From Ischnura elegans (lineage: Eukaryota; Arthropoda; Insecta; Odonata; Coenagrionidae), in the NCBI RefSeq assembly GCF_921293095.1, contig NC_060253.1, positions 97,791,073-97,855,072 on the forward strand: 64,000 nt of DNA, given 5' to 3'. A program made the translations under genes and the position numbers. Under the pieces are notes generated by a model, which had not been told where the DNA came from, searched no databases, and saw nothing but the letters and a program-made list of their open reading frames with translations. This document shows, piece by piece, positions 1 through 12,700 of this stretch. Each line of letters begins with the position of its first letter. The stretch's first letter is position 1.

Positions 1-1240
1 CAAGAGTGATATAACAGCTTAAGCATGCGGAATCAGTTCCAAATCAGTTTCGAGGATCCTGAAAGAAAAACATGGTGACCGTAATAGTGAAAACATAGAA
101 CCTCCTGTTTTAAGAACACCCGGCAAGAAAAGGCGCAGGCGAAGTCAGAAAACTAACATTTACAATTTCAATGAGGAGGCAGTCCGTAGGCATATCCACG
201 GTTACTACGAGAGAAGGGAATATCCAACTGTCCGGAAACTTTTGATATCCTTGAAAGAAGCAGATCTATTTGATGTTGGACGGACAAGCCTTCGAACCGC
301 CCTGAGAAAAATTGGCTTCAAGTGGAAAAAGTTTTCCGGTAATAGGAAAATTTTAATGGAAAAAGGAGACATTGTTGCTTGGAGGGGGAAGTTCTTAAGA
401 GAAATAAGCGAAGTTGATTTGAATTCCGTAGTTATGCTGGATGAGACGTGGGTTAATGCAGGACATTCGAAGACTGATTTGGACGGATGAAACTGCGAAG
501 GGAACGATGCCAGCTCCAGTTGGCAAGGGCTCCAGATTGATTCTTCTGCACGCGGGACATCTGAAGGTTTTGTGCCTAACGCCACACATTTATTTAATGA
601 GAGTAAAAACTCTGGGGATTATCATAGTGAGATGAAAAATGAGACCTTCAGAAATTGGTTCGTCAACCAGCTGTTGCCGAACATAAAATCGCGAAGTTGT
701 ATTGTGATGGAAAACGCCCCTTACCACAGCATAAGGATAAATAAATCACCCACAGGGAAGTGAGTAAATAAGGACATAATAGAGTGGCTGCAGAAGCAAA
801 GGGCTAACCAGGTAGTTGAAGGACTGAATAAAATGGAATTATTACAATTATGTAAGTATTACCTGCCTCGTTTCCCTGTATATGAAATTGACGAAATAGC
901 GAAAGAAATCGGACATAAAGTGCTGAGATACTGGAGTCCTTTATATGATTGTTTTTTTCCTAGAGTTATCATTCACACTCCGGCATTTAAAACATTGTCA
1001 TTACAACGCTATAGAGTTAATTTGGGCTCAGGTGAAAACTTACGTTGCGGAACGGAATAAAACGTTTAAAATTCAAGATGTGATGACATTGACTCAAGAG
1101 GCTATTTCTGAGGTGAATGACTCGAAGTGGAAAAAAGTGGTCCTCGATATTTCGCGGGTGATTGAAGAGGCGATCACGACCGAATGTGAGACCAACTAAT
1201 CATCAGTCTCAACGGGGGTAGTGACAGCAGCTCCGAGAAC
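1..1240 (+). pseudogene. IS630/Tc1-type DDE transposase, broken, left end outside window
   Basis: Pieces in different frames line up as one DDE transposase. A helix-turn-helix region (VRRHIHGYYERREYPTVRK, LRTALRKIGFKWKK) comes first, then the first catalytic aspartate in MLDETWVNAGH near 437-470, GKGSRLILLHAG near 520-555, a second block with IVMENAPYHS near 701-733 (Glu replaces the expected Asp), and the third acidic residue in NAIELIWAQVK near 1010-1042, running to about 1198. There are frameshifts near 480 and 555, a TGA at 761-763, and a foreign 60-base insert at 931-990. The family catalyses cut-and-paste transposition. This copy is inactive. It is distantly related to the element at 58619-62181. 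Confidence 0.8.
931..990. repeat. 60-bp repeat inserted in transposase remnant (copy 1)
   Basis: It begins CTGGAGTCCT and ends CGGCATTTAA. It interrupts the transposase between VLR and the NAIELIWAQVK block. A second copy with about four mismatches and the same length lies at 1730-1789. It looks like a very short mobile or copied repeat; its class is unknown. Confidence 0.6.
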
Positions 1241-1329
1241 ACGTCTGATGAATCCCGCTCTTCAGAGAAATTAGATATAGCTATAAAGGTATAGATCTTT
1301 CATTGCAATACTAAATTTCTCTACGCATA

Positions 1330-1660
1330 TATATTTTTTCATCCACATAAACACTTTTAGAATGACTTTCCACTCCAGATATGTACGTGAGTCCAGACCA
1401 ACAGAACTCGAAGGCGTATATCCTTTAGAGTGATGAGTAGTAGGCGCAGCTACGTTTCTGGGTTGTCCTACGCGTCGATTCATCTTCGTGACGACAGTTT
1501 CGCCGGCGTTGCAGCAGCCGTCTTCAGGTTTGAAAAGGGCTTCAAGTGTGATGTGTTTGTTGCCGGCACCGCAGTTAGTAAACCAAAGAAAAATTCCTAA
1601 GAAAGTTATTGTTTCTCGAAGGAAGGGATTACTCTCAATTATGTTGCGTTTTAAAAGCAT
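1330..1660 (-). repeat. Possible Penelope-type terminal fragment with hammerhead-like core
   Basis: Read on the minus strand, 1532-1488 holds CTGAAGA followed further on by GCGAAAC and TGTC. These are the conserved boxes of a hammerhead core as seen in Penelope-like element ends. The intervening stem is imperfect. A 129-codon open frame covers the region but resembles no protein I know. Confidence 0.3.
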
Positions 1661-1729
1661 AGGATAAAACGAATAGAAGGAAAATTACTTGCTTCATTTA
1701 ATGTCAAATCAGAAACTGCATTTGGTTAC

Positions 1730-1789
1730 CTGGAGTCCTTTCTATGTTTGTTTTTTTCCTAGAGTTATCATTTACACTCCGGCATTTAA
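1730..1789. repeat. 60-bp repeat (copy 2)
   Basis: Same 60-base unit as 931-990, in the same orientation and differing at about four positions. It is not inside a recognisable coding region. Confidence 0.6.
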
Positions 1790-2049
1790 ATTAGCAGCAT
1801 TTTTCTATAATTACTTAAATTACCAGTTCGTTTGAGGGCAATTCGTGATATTTGTGCGATCGCTATTTTTCTCAGTGAGGGCAGAGTAGTAGGAAATAAA
1901 AGGATAAAAAGGTAATGATGACCGCCACTCTTCCGTTGGCCCTTCACGCCCGTCGTCCCTTTCGGCGCCTTTCTTCACGGAACCCTTTTTTTACATGCGA
2001 GGTGGGCGTTTCCCTTTCTTACCTGGCAACATTGCCCCCTACCCCTTCT

Positions 2050-2180
2050 AGCTGTCAACGGACAGCTCTCGGCGGCCGGACAGTATATTTATGTTACATA
2101 GCATAGTTATAGTCCAGTAAACATGAAACCAGAAAAAACTCTCAACAAAAGACAACTCTCGGCGGCCGGACTGTAGCTCC
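2050..2180. repeat. Short duplicated motif
   Basis: ACAGCTCTCGGCGGCCGGAC near 2062 recurs as ACAACTCTCGGCGGCCGGAC near 2152, with about 90 bases between. It is a small local duplication of unknown origin. Confidence 0.5.
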
Positions 2181-2389
2181 TTTGCAACCAACCCATTACG
2201 CCCCACGATCGTGTGACGTAATAGATTTCGGCCTTTCTCACAACCTGCCCCGCATTTTTGGTTAATTTAATCAAACGCCGTAATGCCGCCCGTAGAACAT
2301 GGCAAATTTCTAGAATCCAAAATGATAAATCGGCTTACAATAAATTGTTATCTAGTTAAAAAATAAATTAGCAAGCATAGCCAAGCCCA

Positions 2390-2740
2390 TTGGGAATAAC
2401 ATATCAGCACCTTGCTTTCGAAAATTCACCCTACATTTCTCCAGAAATGTATACCAGCCCTATATGGCGGACAATAAAATCGCTTAAAAATCGGCAAACA
2501 TTTTTTTATCCTCCCATTGGTTCAGATTCCGGACTTATTTTCGATCCTTCGCACAAAGTTGAATTACAAGCTGATCACCTCCAAAAAGTTGTCTTTAGAT
2601 CTTTCTTTTCGCCTATTGATAAAGAAATTAATCTTTTCTTTAATAAATTACCAGAAATTTTCAACTCTTTTCCGATTTCAACCCCTCCTTCTGTTCGCGC
2701 TATTCTTTCCGCGCTTACCGCAAGAAAAGTCTCGATAGCA
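2390..2740 (+). pseudogene. Jockey-like non-LTR retrotransposon ORF2 fragment
   Basis: An open frame reads YISPEMYTSPIWRTIKSLKN, then PPIGSDSGLIFDPSHKVE and LQADHLQKVVFRSFF. This is the segment between the endonuclease and reverse transcriptase domains of jockey-type elements, where a W/K-rich helix precedes 'PPI..G.I..D..K...LADH...F'. No reverse transcriptase motifs follow: the fragment runs directly into an unrelated mariner tail near 2745. It is a short 5'- and 3'-truncated piece. Confidence 0.6.
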
Positions 2741-2744
2741 TTTC

Positions 2745-2975
2745 TAAATTTCACCCTCCCTACAGCCCAGACATGTCCCCCCGGACTTCTTATTCCCGCT
2801 AGTTAAAAGGAAGTTGAAGGGAAGGCGTTTCGACCCCATCGAGGCATCGAAAAATCTGTGACGGGCGAGCTCAAGGCGATCCCGGAGGATGAGTTTAAAA
2901 AATGTTTTCAGCGGTGGAAGAACCGCTACCAGCGGTGTATTGACGCACAAGGGTCCTAATTTGAATAGTATTAGT
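2745..2975 (+). pseudogene. mariner transposase C-terminal remnant
   Basis: Across three frames the sequence reads PYSPDM.P, then KRKLKGRRFDPIEASK, ELKAIPEDEFKKCFQ and RWKNRYQRCIDAQGS followed by a stop. This is the C-terminal end of a mariner transposase, including the YSPDL-type box that precedes the third catalytic aspartate. One frameshift lies near 2810 and another near 2865. The rest of the element is missing upstream, where a jockey-like fragment abuts. Confidence 0.7.
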
Positions 2976-3079
2976 TGTATGATACAAAAAGTTCAATAAA
3001 ACTGCCTTAAAATTTTTATTACTTTTCAATCGTACCCTGTATTAAATTCTATTATGTTTGAAAATGTGGTTTTATTTCC

Positions 3080-5100
3080 GCCACAGGTCCCTTTTTGCTG
3101 ATAAAAAAAATGAAATCTTGTAATCTGACCCCTCGTAAGAAGAAACTGGTTAAGATAGTTAAATCCTACCAGAGGATTTTCAAAGGCTCCCAGAGTTCCT
3201 GCAGAAGTATGAGGGGATTATTAAACAATAGGATAAAGCTTTTGATGGTCTGTTTCTTTTTGTCGCCATTGGCATCCCTTTTCTTCACGGCACAAAGAAA
3301 ACATTCCTCTACCTTACCTAGGAATAGGTGGACATTTGAGGGAAAAACAACTGCCGTATCCCTCTTCAAGAGGAGCCCACGGGTTTATAGTTAATTGAGA
3401 ATCTTCTGTTCTCTTCCATATAAGATAACCCTCACTGACCTCCTAATCTGTCAGTTTTTCAGCTGGCTTAAGTCCCCTATCATCTCTAGCCTGGCATCAC
3501 ACGCTGCTGACATGAGTGGCAAGAACTTACACTGCATATTGACGTTTGATGAGATGTCCATCAGACCAAGTCTCACCTACAACCATAAGCATGACAGATT
3601 TGAAGGTTTTGAAGATGATGGACCAACCAGAACTCCTGAGATTTAGAAGCAAGTCCTTGTGCTTGCAGTACAGGGTCTTTTAGAAGCAACGCATTGACTA
3701 TTGCGTGAGTGCTAAATGTATACCTGCCAAGAAGTTGGTGTCCATCATTAAAGCTGCCTTTAGAACTATGACAGAAATGAATTTAAATAAAACTGCAAGT
3801 GTGACATGGAAACCAATAATGACAAGGCCATAAAACTTCTAGGTGCCACACTTAGTAAGCCCTCTTTTGTGTATGAGGACTAAACTATTCACGCCATATT
3901 CGACGCCCCTCATTTGCTTAAGTGTTTTAGAAATTTATTTCTAAAATACGACATCCAGGTGAAAGCAGGAGAACCTGGGATGACCGCCATTTTGGCAAAA
4001 TGGGAGCACATCCTCAACCATCACAAACTATAGGAACTGGATGAGACCATTCCCCTCAGAAAGTTGCTTCGTCTAAATGAGAAGGATATCAACCCAATGG
4101 GTTAGAGAAATTTAACTTTCTATTAACTTTTCCAGGTGGATAACCCACGGAGGCTTATACAACAGCATCACTGATAGGTCTCATGGACGAGATATCTGAT
4201 AGCTGCAATGCATCAAAAAAGGGCAACAAGCCTCTTCAGTAAGTTGTTAAAGATGGCAGTCCAAATGTTGCCTTTTGGCGGGATGCGTACAAGAAGATTG
4301 AAGATGTGACATTCTTATATGGAGGCGGGAAAATTCTTTGCACCATCTAAAAAAGGCTGGCTCTTCACTCTAGGGGGTCTGCAGAATTTGTAGAATCAGC
4401 TCCACGGCACTGGCACCTGCCTGGAAACCCAGAATTTGAACCAAGACCCACTTAAGAATTGTTTTGGGCAAATTCGTTTTAACTGTGGGTCCAACAGGTT
4501 TCCAGCACTTGGAAATTGTATTGGTAGTTTTGAAACTGTGCTTGTAAATCGTGTGTCCACGAAGGTGAAGGCGAGAAATTGTGAGCCTGATACGCTGAGT
4601 CTTTTGTGAGATTTTGGTTGGCTGGTGAAAGGTGAATATGACTCCGAAATCCGTTTTATGCATCTGATATTGTATGTATTGCTTCATTTCCAACAAATAT
4701 AGTCAGCGGAGGGGGGCATAAAGCCTTCTGCAATATTTTGAGGAAAATTTCTCCTCTCTCTATGGTCACCACAGTGTCTCGCATAATGTTAATGTACCGT
4801 CTCATGTTCATCTAGATGTGTTAGCTTATGGTAAATTGGAAAAGATCAGTGCCTTTAAGTTTGAGATAAAGCTGAAGGGCATTAAGAATATGGTGCACAA
4901 ATATAAATTTTTTTATAAACACTAATATATGCACTACAATCCTCCTCATTTTTTTTAATTTTGTAATTTCTCTTTGCCTACTACAATGGCCTGGAAGATA
5001 AGTCGCATTTGGTGCACTTGCTAGACGAGGTGGTCCACTGATCTGCACCGGCTCTAAGGGTGCAACTAAGTCCACCAGTCTTGTGCCTGAGAGCTGGCTA
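3080..5100 (+). pseudogene. P-element/THAP9-like transposase, heavily decayed
   Basis: Scattered pieces follow the order of P-element-type (THAP9-like) transposases. LHCILTFDEMSIRPSLTYN and HDRFEGFEDDG (about 3530-3620) cover the conserved DEM(S/A)I catalytic region. AKKLVSIIKAAFRTMTEM lies near 3728. KLLGATLSKPSF, then IFDAPHLLKCFRN and LKYDI follow near 3835-3950, matching the 'lLGa..FDpPHLLKc.RN.Ll' block. ETIPLRKLLRLNEKDINPM lies near 4045, and LKNCFGQIRFNCGSNRFPA near 4450-4505 matches the 'EN.FG.IR..GG.N..PT' box. The C-terminal 'G.L.....DEVV' region may be near 4985-5035. Many stops and frameshifts are present. No terminal repeats were located. Confidence 0.75.
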
Positions 5101-5109
5101 TTTGCTAAG

Positions 5110-8100
5110 GGGGGCAGCTCTCTTTGTTATTGGTCACTTACATCATGTTCTTCTCCTGTGACAACCATAGTCCAGAAGGTTGTCTCCCCATGCGCTCGGG
5201 TCCGTGGGGGCGCGGCTCCCCAAAGGAAGATTACCATCTTCCCCCCGTGCGGGTAACTATTCGTTATTCTCTGCACCTTCCACAAGGGAAATGAGTGGGA
5301 ATGGGAAATGATCATCGAGTTTTTGTTTAAGTACAATATTTCCTATTTCAATTCGTTTCCTTTACGTAAGTGTTCATTGAATTTTGAGGAGAATTGTCTA
5401 TATTATATTGGTTATTTGTGGTCATACTTCAATAATGGTAATTGAAACTTATGTATTCATGTGTTCCTTTTTGCCCTGGTATGAGCACTTTTTCACTTTC
5501 GTTGCACTAGGGTAATCCATGCGTAAGAAACTGATCAGCGAGCAATTTCACAGGTTCAGATGACAGACTTGTTAATACTTGTGCTGATGGGTGCGTGGGT
5601 TCGGGCTTGGTCATGTCTATTTCGAAGGAGTACCAGGACACAGTGTAGGTAAAAGTATCTATTTTTGCATAGAACATCATGGAAAAACATCTGCATTCCT
5701 TGCCACCCTGACCAATTTTATTGCTTATATCTGCTTGGGTGTTTTGCTTCAGTTTTCAATCATTTCTCGTTGAATTCTTAGGTTTGATATTAGAATAGGC
5801 TAAAAGCACAATTAGGAAGTTTAGGCCTGTTGGATAAAACATTTGCGCAGGCAAAAATAAGTTGTACTTAAAATTGGTATTTGGCATTTCCACTTGCCTC
5901 TGTCTGAAGAGCTTCATCTTCCCTCTGCAGGTCTCCCACCACAGCCACTTACAGAACCTATACTTGCTCACATTTAGAGAATTCAGGGGACCATACAGTT
6001 TTAACCAGAATGTACACCAACTGGCAAAAGGACAGTCAGGGTAGTCACCTTCTCTATAAGAATTAAGCTCAGACATGCAAATCCTCCACTACCTCATGTG
6101 GTTTTCACAAACTGTGCTCCAATTCTATTTTACCTCATCGCCTACATCACACTCAATTTTCTGACACGAGTCATTATAAGCAACCGTTTATCAATGCACT
6201 AGAATCATCAAACTAATGAAGCCGGAGGCACAAGATCTCTTAGCAGGTCCAAGACATTTCAAGAGGCATTTCCATACTCCTAAATCCCTATACAAAAGGA
6301 TGAGGTTTGGGTATTTACTATGTCTTCTCGCCCAGAGGTCCATCAGGGCATTTTCTAAGGAATGGGTTGGACCATGGAAGGGAAAACAAAGGGATTGGAC
6401 AGCAATAATTAGCTAGCCTATGAATGACCATCAGTATACATTGGAATAGGCTACATTTAAATCCCAATCTGTGCCACAGTACGATCAACAGAAGTACCAC
6501 TCCCTTTTTATGCACTAGGAACTTTTGCTAAGCCCACCATTTAAGAAGGGCAGTGCTTGGCAGGTGGAGATCAACCAAATACAAGAGCATAAGGCTTTGA
6601 ACACCAAATAATTAGTGCATGAACGCAGTTGATAAAGTCAGAATGTCTTCTGACTACACCTTCAACAGTATTTCCGTCATGGCTCCCCCAAACAATGAGG
6701 TAATCGCCATTCATTCGAAAAAAAGCTAATCAGCAGAGCAAGTTTGCATCCACAAATTTACCATGACAACCTACTCAAAGATAAAGATAATTGAGAAGAA
6801 ATAGGTTACCAGAAACAAGTATTTTGATGTCCAGAACACAATTACATTATCACTGAGAAACCCAGGAATTTTCTCCACAATCCTGGGGACTGGTGATGGA
6901 CATAAAGATAGATTGAAGCATTCATGGAAGCACAAAGCAAGTAACAAACCCAAAATACAGTGAGAAAATGAAATCAGGGGAATTGAAGTTTTGCTTCAAG
7001 AAGATTGAAGCATTGTAATGCAACAGTAAATCAATGTTCATAAAGTTGGACGCTTCACAATTCCAAGATGCCGATCTGCCAAGGAGCTGGGAGGAGGGAA
7101 ACCACTCGACAAGGTGGGAATATATGCATTATCAACACTAAAAATGAAAATATAATAACACACTATGCCTTCACATTGAATTATTTTCATTCCACAAGAA
7201 CCAGCCTTTCAGTCTTCTAGCCTAAAACATAATTGGCTATAATTAAGAATAACAAGACTATTATAAATACTATAAAATTGCTAAAAATTAAACTTTAGCA
7301 TCATTACACTTTTTCATATCTCATAAGGAATCTTTGAATTTATTTTTTTGGGCCTCAGCATAAATTCATCTACACACTACCTCCAGCTAAATTCGAACGT
7401 ATGCTGTACCATGTTGGCATGTACCACATAGGCGTGTTGTATACCACATTTGCACAATTTGAAGAGGAACATATTATAAGACAACTCCTTTTTTTTGGAC
7501 CTCCACTTCAGGAAAAAAAATAACTTCAACAATTAATTACCATACATCTTCAAATATAATTACCTGTTTTGCCCAAAATCTCCACAGGATAAGTAATATT
7601 GTGGCTTTTATCATGGCCTCCTTCAATAATCTAGTTTTAAAGGAGGCAATGCCAATATTGAAGTGCAACTACTTGAGTGACTACTTAGCCTACCTGAACA
7701 CCACCGTCAAGGTATAAATTACAGTGTTCAACATAATTATTTGCTGTTCTGTCATTTACGAAAGTTTCGTAAATGACGATCCTTTATTAGACATAAGATT
7801 TGCTTTTCTGAAGGGGTTGTGAGGAAAATAGGTATCTTTGTGCTGATAAGGTATAATGAATTCATTTGCAATTTCTTTTAACTGCAGATAGTGTGTTGGA
7901 AACATTGAGACACCTATATTTTTAGTTTTTTTTTAACCATTGCCTACTCCTTGAGCTATTCACAGAGAAAAATAAACAACCTCAACCCTCTCGTATATAT
8001 GCTGATGACCTCAAAAAACTCTAGCTGAGAAAATTACAGTTTCTCAGCCTTGTGCACAGGCCTCACATGGCAAATTGTTCCTTGCACTCAATGAAATGTT

Positions 8101-9560
8101 CTCCTTGAAGGTAGAAATGATATAGAACTCCAATGATGTCACCAAGTAGATAATGAAAATCAGGTGGCAACTTTCACAATCCCTTATTTTTAACTTTCGC
8201 GAGAATGGAGGAATGGAAATCTTTCCCTTACATGTACTGTTCTCTTAATCAATTACCACTTCAGATCTGAGAGAATGGGTTACACCAGTAATTCCTAACA
8301 AAATTCAAACATATCATGTCCTGTTAGTCAAATTACTTAAACACAGCTCCATTAGTTAAGAAAATGTGCATTTTAATACATTTTAGGTACCTAGTCTAAA
8401 TTCTACCTTGGGAAACAGAAAAGTAGTCTCCAATGGTCAGAACGCTAGGTTCTTTTCTGTTTCACTATTGAGGCCATAGAGCTCTCTTTACCTGTTCGAT
8501 CCACCTAGGGACCTTTCCAGACACTTATACTGTAAAAAAGTCACATACCTGCAATCCCTATCCTCACCTAGCACCAGAGGACAGAATTTTAAATGATGCA
8601 GTCAGTGATGCTCGCACAAAATGGTGTAAATCAATGGAAAACTCAGATCCAAGATTTGAGAACTACATCTATGGAGCTAGGCTGGGGTGGTGACTTTAAC
8701 TCTCTGCACATGTTATCAATTTAACTTGATATTCCAGTTTTGTACTAGCAAGGTATCTTAATAATCCTTCTCCTTTTCTTTGAAATTTTATGTAGCCTCA
8801 TATTTCCTGACCAGGTTGTTTCTATATCCTCATAACCTTAACCACTGTGCTCCAACAGTAAATAAAGCTCAGTATTACCACAAATGCACTGTAAAAAAGA
8901 AAAAATATTAACAGTGACAGTGAAGTTGGGTAATAATCATATGAATTGAGGAAGCCTCACACTCTTCAGCACTGCACAGCCAGGACAAACATGGTCCTAT
9001 CAACACCCAATACCAAAGCTTCCAAAGAAATATGACACTTTTGAAAAACAATAGCGTATATTATTTAATATTTGAATTTCAAAATTTGCAAAAAAAGCTG
9101 TCAGTAGAAAAATTCAATGAAAGAATAAAAAACAACATTCTTTTTTCCATATTATGAAGATCACATTGATACATGCATACTTTTACTGGGCTACATCATC
9201 ATTCCCTGAGACAGAGAGAGAGAGAGAAAACAGAGTATCTAACTGCCATGTCAGACACACAACCACAGATAATGGCTGGCAACACATGGAGCGTCACACT
9301 GTTCCAACAACAGAATTAAAAAACCAATAACTTAGACAACTTAAAATACAAGTAACATAAATGACCCATGGCCATTAAACTCTAAATACAAATCTTAGGC
9401 TATCCATATAAAACACAGGCAACTTCATATGTTATTTTCTTTCAACAAACAGTTAAATCAATCTGAGCAAGAGGTAATATCAAAAAAGCAAACGGTAATA
9501 CGAAGGGAATGGAAACACGATAATTTTCACTGAGCAGAGGCACGATGGCTGGACGAGGCA
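5110..9560. other. Gene-poor stretch downstream of WDR76
   Basis: No recognisable coding or mobile element. It contains a perfect 13-bp inverted repeat with a one-base loop at 7753-7779 (GTCATTTACGAAA and its complement) and an (AG)n microsatellite near 9210-9230. Some of 9000-9568 is presumably the 3' UTR of the WDR76 gene. A 106-codon minus-strand frame at 6076-5756 resembles nothing known. Confidence 0.5.
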
Positions 9561-9568
9561 AAGGAAGG

Positions 9569-9724
9569 CTAGAGCAAGATGTGTACACGTCCTCCGCTGT
9601 CTGCGCATGCCAGCAGCATACGGTTGGGGTGGAAGGCATTGACGGGGCACACCGTGTTGATGGGGAAGTGGCCATCCTTGCCCAAAGCGCACAGCATGCG
9701 CCCAGGCCTCCCATATACCTCCAC
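9569..9724 (-). CDS. WDR76: WDR76 last coding exon J, blade 7 and stop
   Basis: The acceptor GTCCTGCAG ends at 9725; the stop TAG is at 9571-9569. It encodes VEVYGRPGRMLCALGKDGHF, then PINTVCPVNAFHPN and RMLLACADSGGRVHILL. This closes the propeller, and the protein ends at the last strand as in the family. No clear AATAAA polyadenylation signal is visible on the minus strand between 9569 and 9000; only variants are present. Confidence 0.92.
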   Translation of the reverse strand: MEVYGRPGRMLCALGKDGHFPINTVCPVNAFHPNRMLLACADSGGRVHILL

Positions 9725-12700
9725 CTGCAGGACAAACAAGGGCATGGGTTCACTCTGGAACTCAACATAGACATTCTACAAGTGATGATGATCCAACATA
9801 ACCACCACTGTCCCTCTTTTAGAACTACACAAACAGAATACCTGGATGTAAATTTAAAAAATCATGTTTTATATCAATTTATATGGACAATCTTCATATC
9901 ACCTAGGGATATCAAAAAAGATGACTGAGGCGACAGAATCAAATATCCTAAATTATATAAAAACCCAAAATCTTAGATATAAAACATTTTTTTTTATTGG
10001 CAGCACTCAGCTTCACTGTCATATTTATGCAGCAAAAAATTTTGCCATGGTTAATCAACCAATTTGTCACTAATCAAAATGAGACACTAGGTTAGACTTC
10101 ACTTAGGAGTACTTAGGAGTAATCACAAATTAAAGGTTGGGGAAAAAGAAATCCATTATCTTTTCGGTAGATGGCCGTAGTGATTGACTTCTCATAAAGT
10201 ACAGATCAATCTACAGCAGAATCCCAATTATCCGGCTGCATTTTATACGGGTTGCAGAGTACCCGTGCATGAGTTCACGGTCCTTCGAAGTTTTCCGTTG
10301 TTCTTTATAAAATCGGACGAAAAAGCACCGAGATATTTGCATTTATTAAATACAAAGCTACTTCGGACTAATTGTTTCCATTAGAATCCCCATCTTAACC
10401 CGGCAACGCCCGACGTCACCTACAGGTGACACACTTTTGTGAACACATAAAATGCAACAATGTAATCTTAGGGGCACGGTATGTTTTCGTTACATTTCTT
10501 TGAGCCTTTCTGCACCACATACTGGATTATCATATTGTTTCGGCGACAGATGAGTCTTCAGTACGCCTTTGAATAGAAGGCAATGAGGTTGTGTGTGGAT
10601 TTTAGTGACAAGACCTATTGTTATGGCCTGTAAACTTCAGAAGAGGTACGTAAATGATATTATCATTTTAGTTTTGATGACTAAGTATATGTAAGTTCTT
10701 ACATAAAATAAAATGCATTGAAAATTTTCATTCATATAGCAAATGAGGTACTTCGAATTTTTTATGTCACCTACAGGTGACGTTGGGAAGTGGAGCATCT
10801 TGATGGACTGCATTTATGGGAAAGGCTTCATGGAACGTTTTCAAACTCTCCATTTCACTCATATTGAACTTTTTAAATATTCAAGCGGATTTATTCCCTG
10901 CTAATAGTTAAAACTATTTACTGTTTCTCTGAGCTTGATGGAAAATTTTCATGTCAACAATTTTTAGTGGAACTATGTGTTTATACGGAATTATTTTATT
11001 TTTTCTCTGCTTACTGTTTTGTTTAGTTTATTCTAAAATTCTGGGTAAAATACACGGACGTTAATGGTATTTTCATAATTTAATATTATGAATTTTTATT
11101 TTATAACTGTGCTTATGGTGTTAATTAAAAATATTTTAATCAATTTTTTATTTGCATTGATAATATTTCATGTTGCTCTTTTAGCTCACAACTGCACGAA
11201 ATTTTAGAATATTGCAGTCTGATCACCACAGTGATAATTTGGATCACGCTGATATTATTTTAGTTCCTGAGGAAGATGGCTATGTTACGGAAGAAGAGTG
11301 GTGATGAAACAGTGGCAGATATAAATAATTTGCCACCGAGTATACTTCGCTTACAAGTGGAAATAAGCACTCACTCGTATACTTCTGTGAATGATGTAAG
11401 ATTACATTTATCTAGGGACTCTTCTGAAAAACATCGGTACTTATAAACAAATTTTTATGAATGACTATTTTAACTTACATTGTATCACTAATACAACAAG
11501 TAACAATAAGTATCACTAATACAGGATTCGGGAGAAACTTCAATTGAAAGTCTACCGTCCGATGTCGGTGGAACAACAGTGGAGCGAAAGCCACCAAAGA
11601 AAAAAGTAAAGGCGCACAAGTATAGAGAAATTGGAATAGCGTAGAGAAAACTTTGTCCCAAGTGGTAGAGGAGATTCAGAGCAACAGGTGAATGAAGTTC
11701 ACGAATTTGATATGTCTCCAGTTCAGTGCTTTGAATCCATGTACGGTGACGAAATCATTTCATATATTGTTAAAATGTCTAACTTGTACGCCCTGCAAAG
11801 GAACCATACTTTAAATTTGATGTCAGAGGAATTAAAATTATACATTGCTCTCTTACTACTAACAGGCTAGCTATCACCGAAGTACATTCCAATGCTTTGG
11901 GAAACAAAGTCTGACACCTACAATAATCTTATTGCGAAATGTACTCGGCGCGACCGGTTTTTTGAACTCCAGAAGTACAGTAAAACCCCTTATTTACACT
12001 TTTCTAGGGACCCAAGAAAAAAAGTGTAAATTGCGGGAAAATGCAAATAGTGGGAAATAGATAATTTTCACTTTTATTCATATACTGGCTTTGGAAATGT
12101 TAATTTCTTAATTGTTCACAAAGCATTATTCCATAACATTGTTTCCCTCTGAAGCACAGTGTTTTTGATGGCAGCAAAAATATAAAAAAATCCTGTTTTG
12201 TCTGCATTGAAAACATCTTTTGGGCTGTAACCTTCCAGAACTAATATATTCAGATTCTTTCCAGAGTTGCTGTCTCTATGTTAACATCTTTGCTTTCACC
12301 ACTCACCGTCTTATATACAAGACTGTACCTATTTTGAATCTATTCAACCAACCGTTATAGATGCCGTGGAATCTTTGATTCCCAATCTTGTAGGGAAATA
12401 CTTTTTCTCAAGGGCCTTTGGGCCTGTTTACTTGATACATTAACACGCACGAGTTAATGTCTGCTTGCATGAATGATTTTTGTGGACCGGAACGGGGCAT
12501 GTGCGAATGTAGGCAGGGGCAGATCCAGGATTTTTTTCTGGCAGGGGCACAGAGGGCCTGACAGGCAAAAGATCTTGTCTTAATTGAGATTAAAAACAAG
12601 ATATAGCAATGACTTTACAAAAATTCTCTTTATTTTTATATCAAAGTTATTCTTATTGAATTAAATGATTGAGCCTCCTTGAGTAATAAACAAAACAAAG

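Noticed and set aside
5756..6076. 106-codon minus-strand frame
   Set aside because: No motif, no splice context and tryptophan/cysteine-rich random-looking text; open frames of this size occur by chance over 4 kb of non-coding DNA.
9442..9774. 110-codon minus-strand frame read as a separate gene
   Set aside because: Wrong frame through exon J; the correct frame gives the final WD blade and its own stop at 9569.
9545..9928. 127-codon plus-strand frame
   Set aside because: Antisense shadow of the last WDR76 exon.
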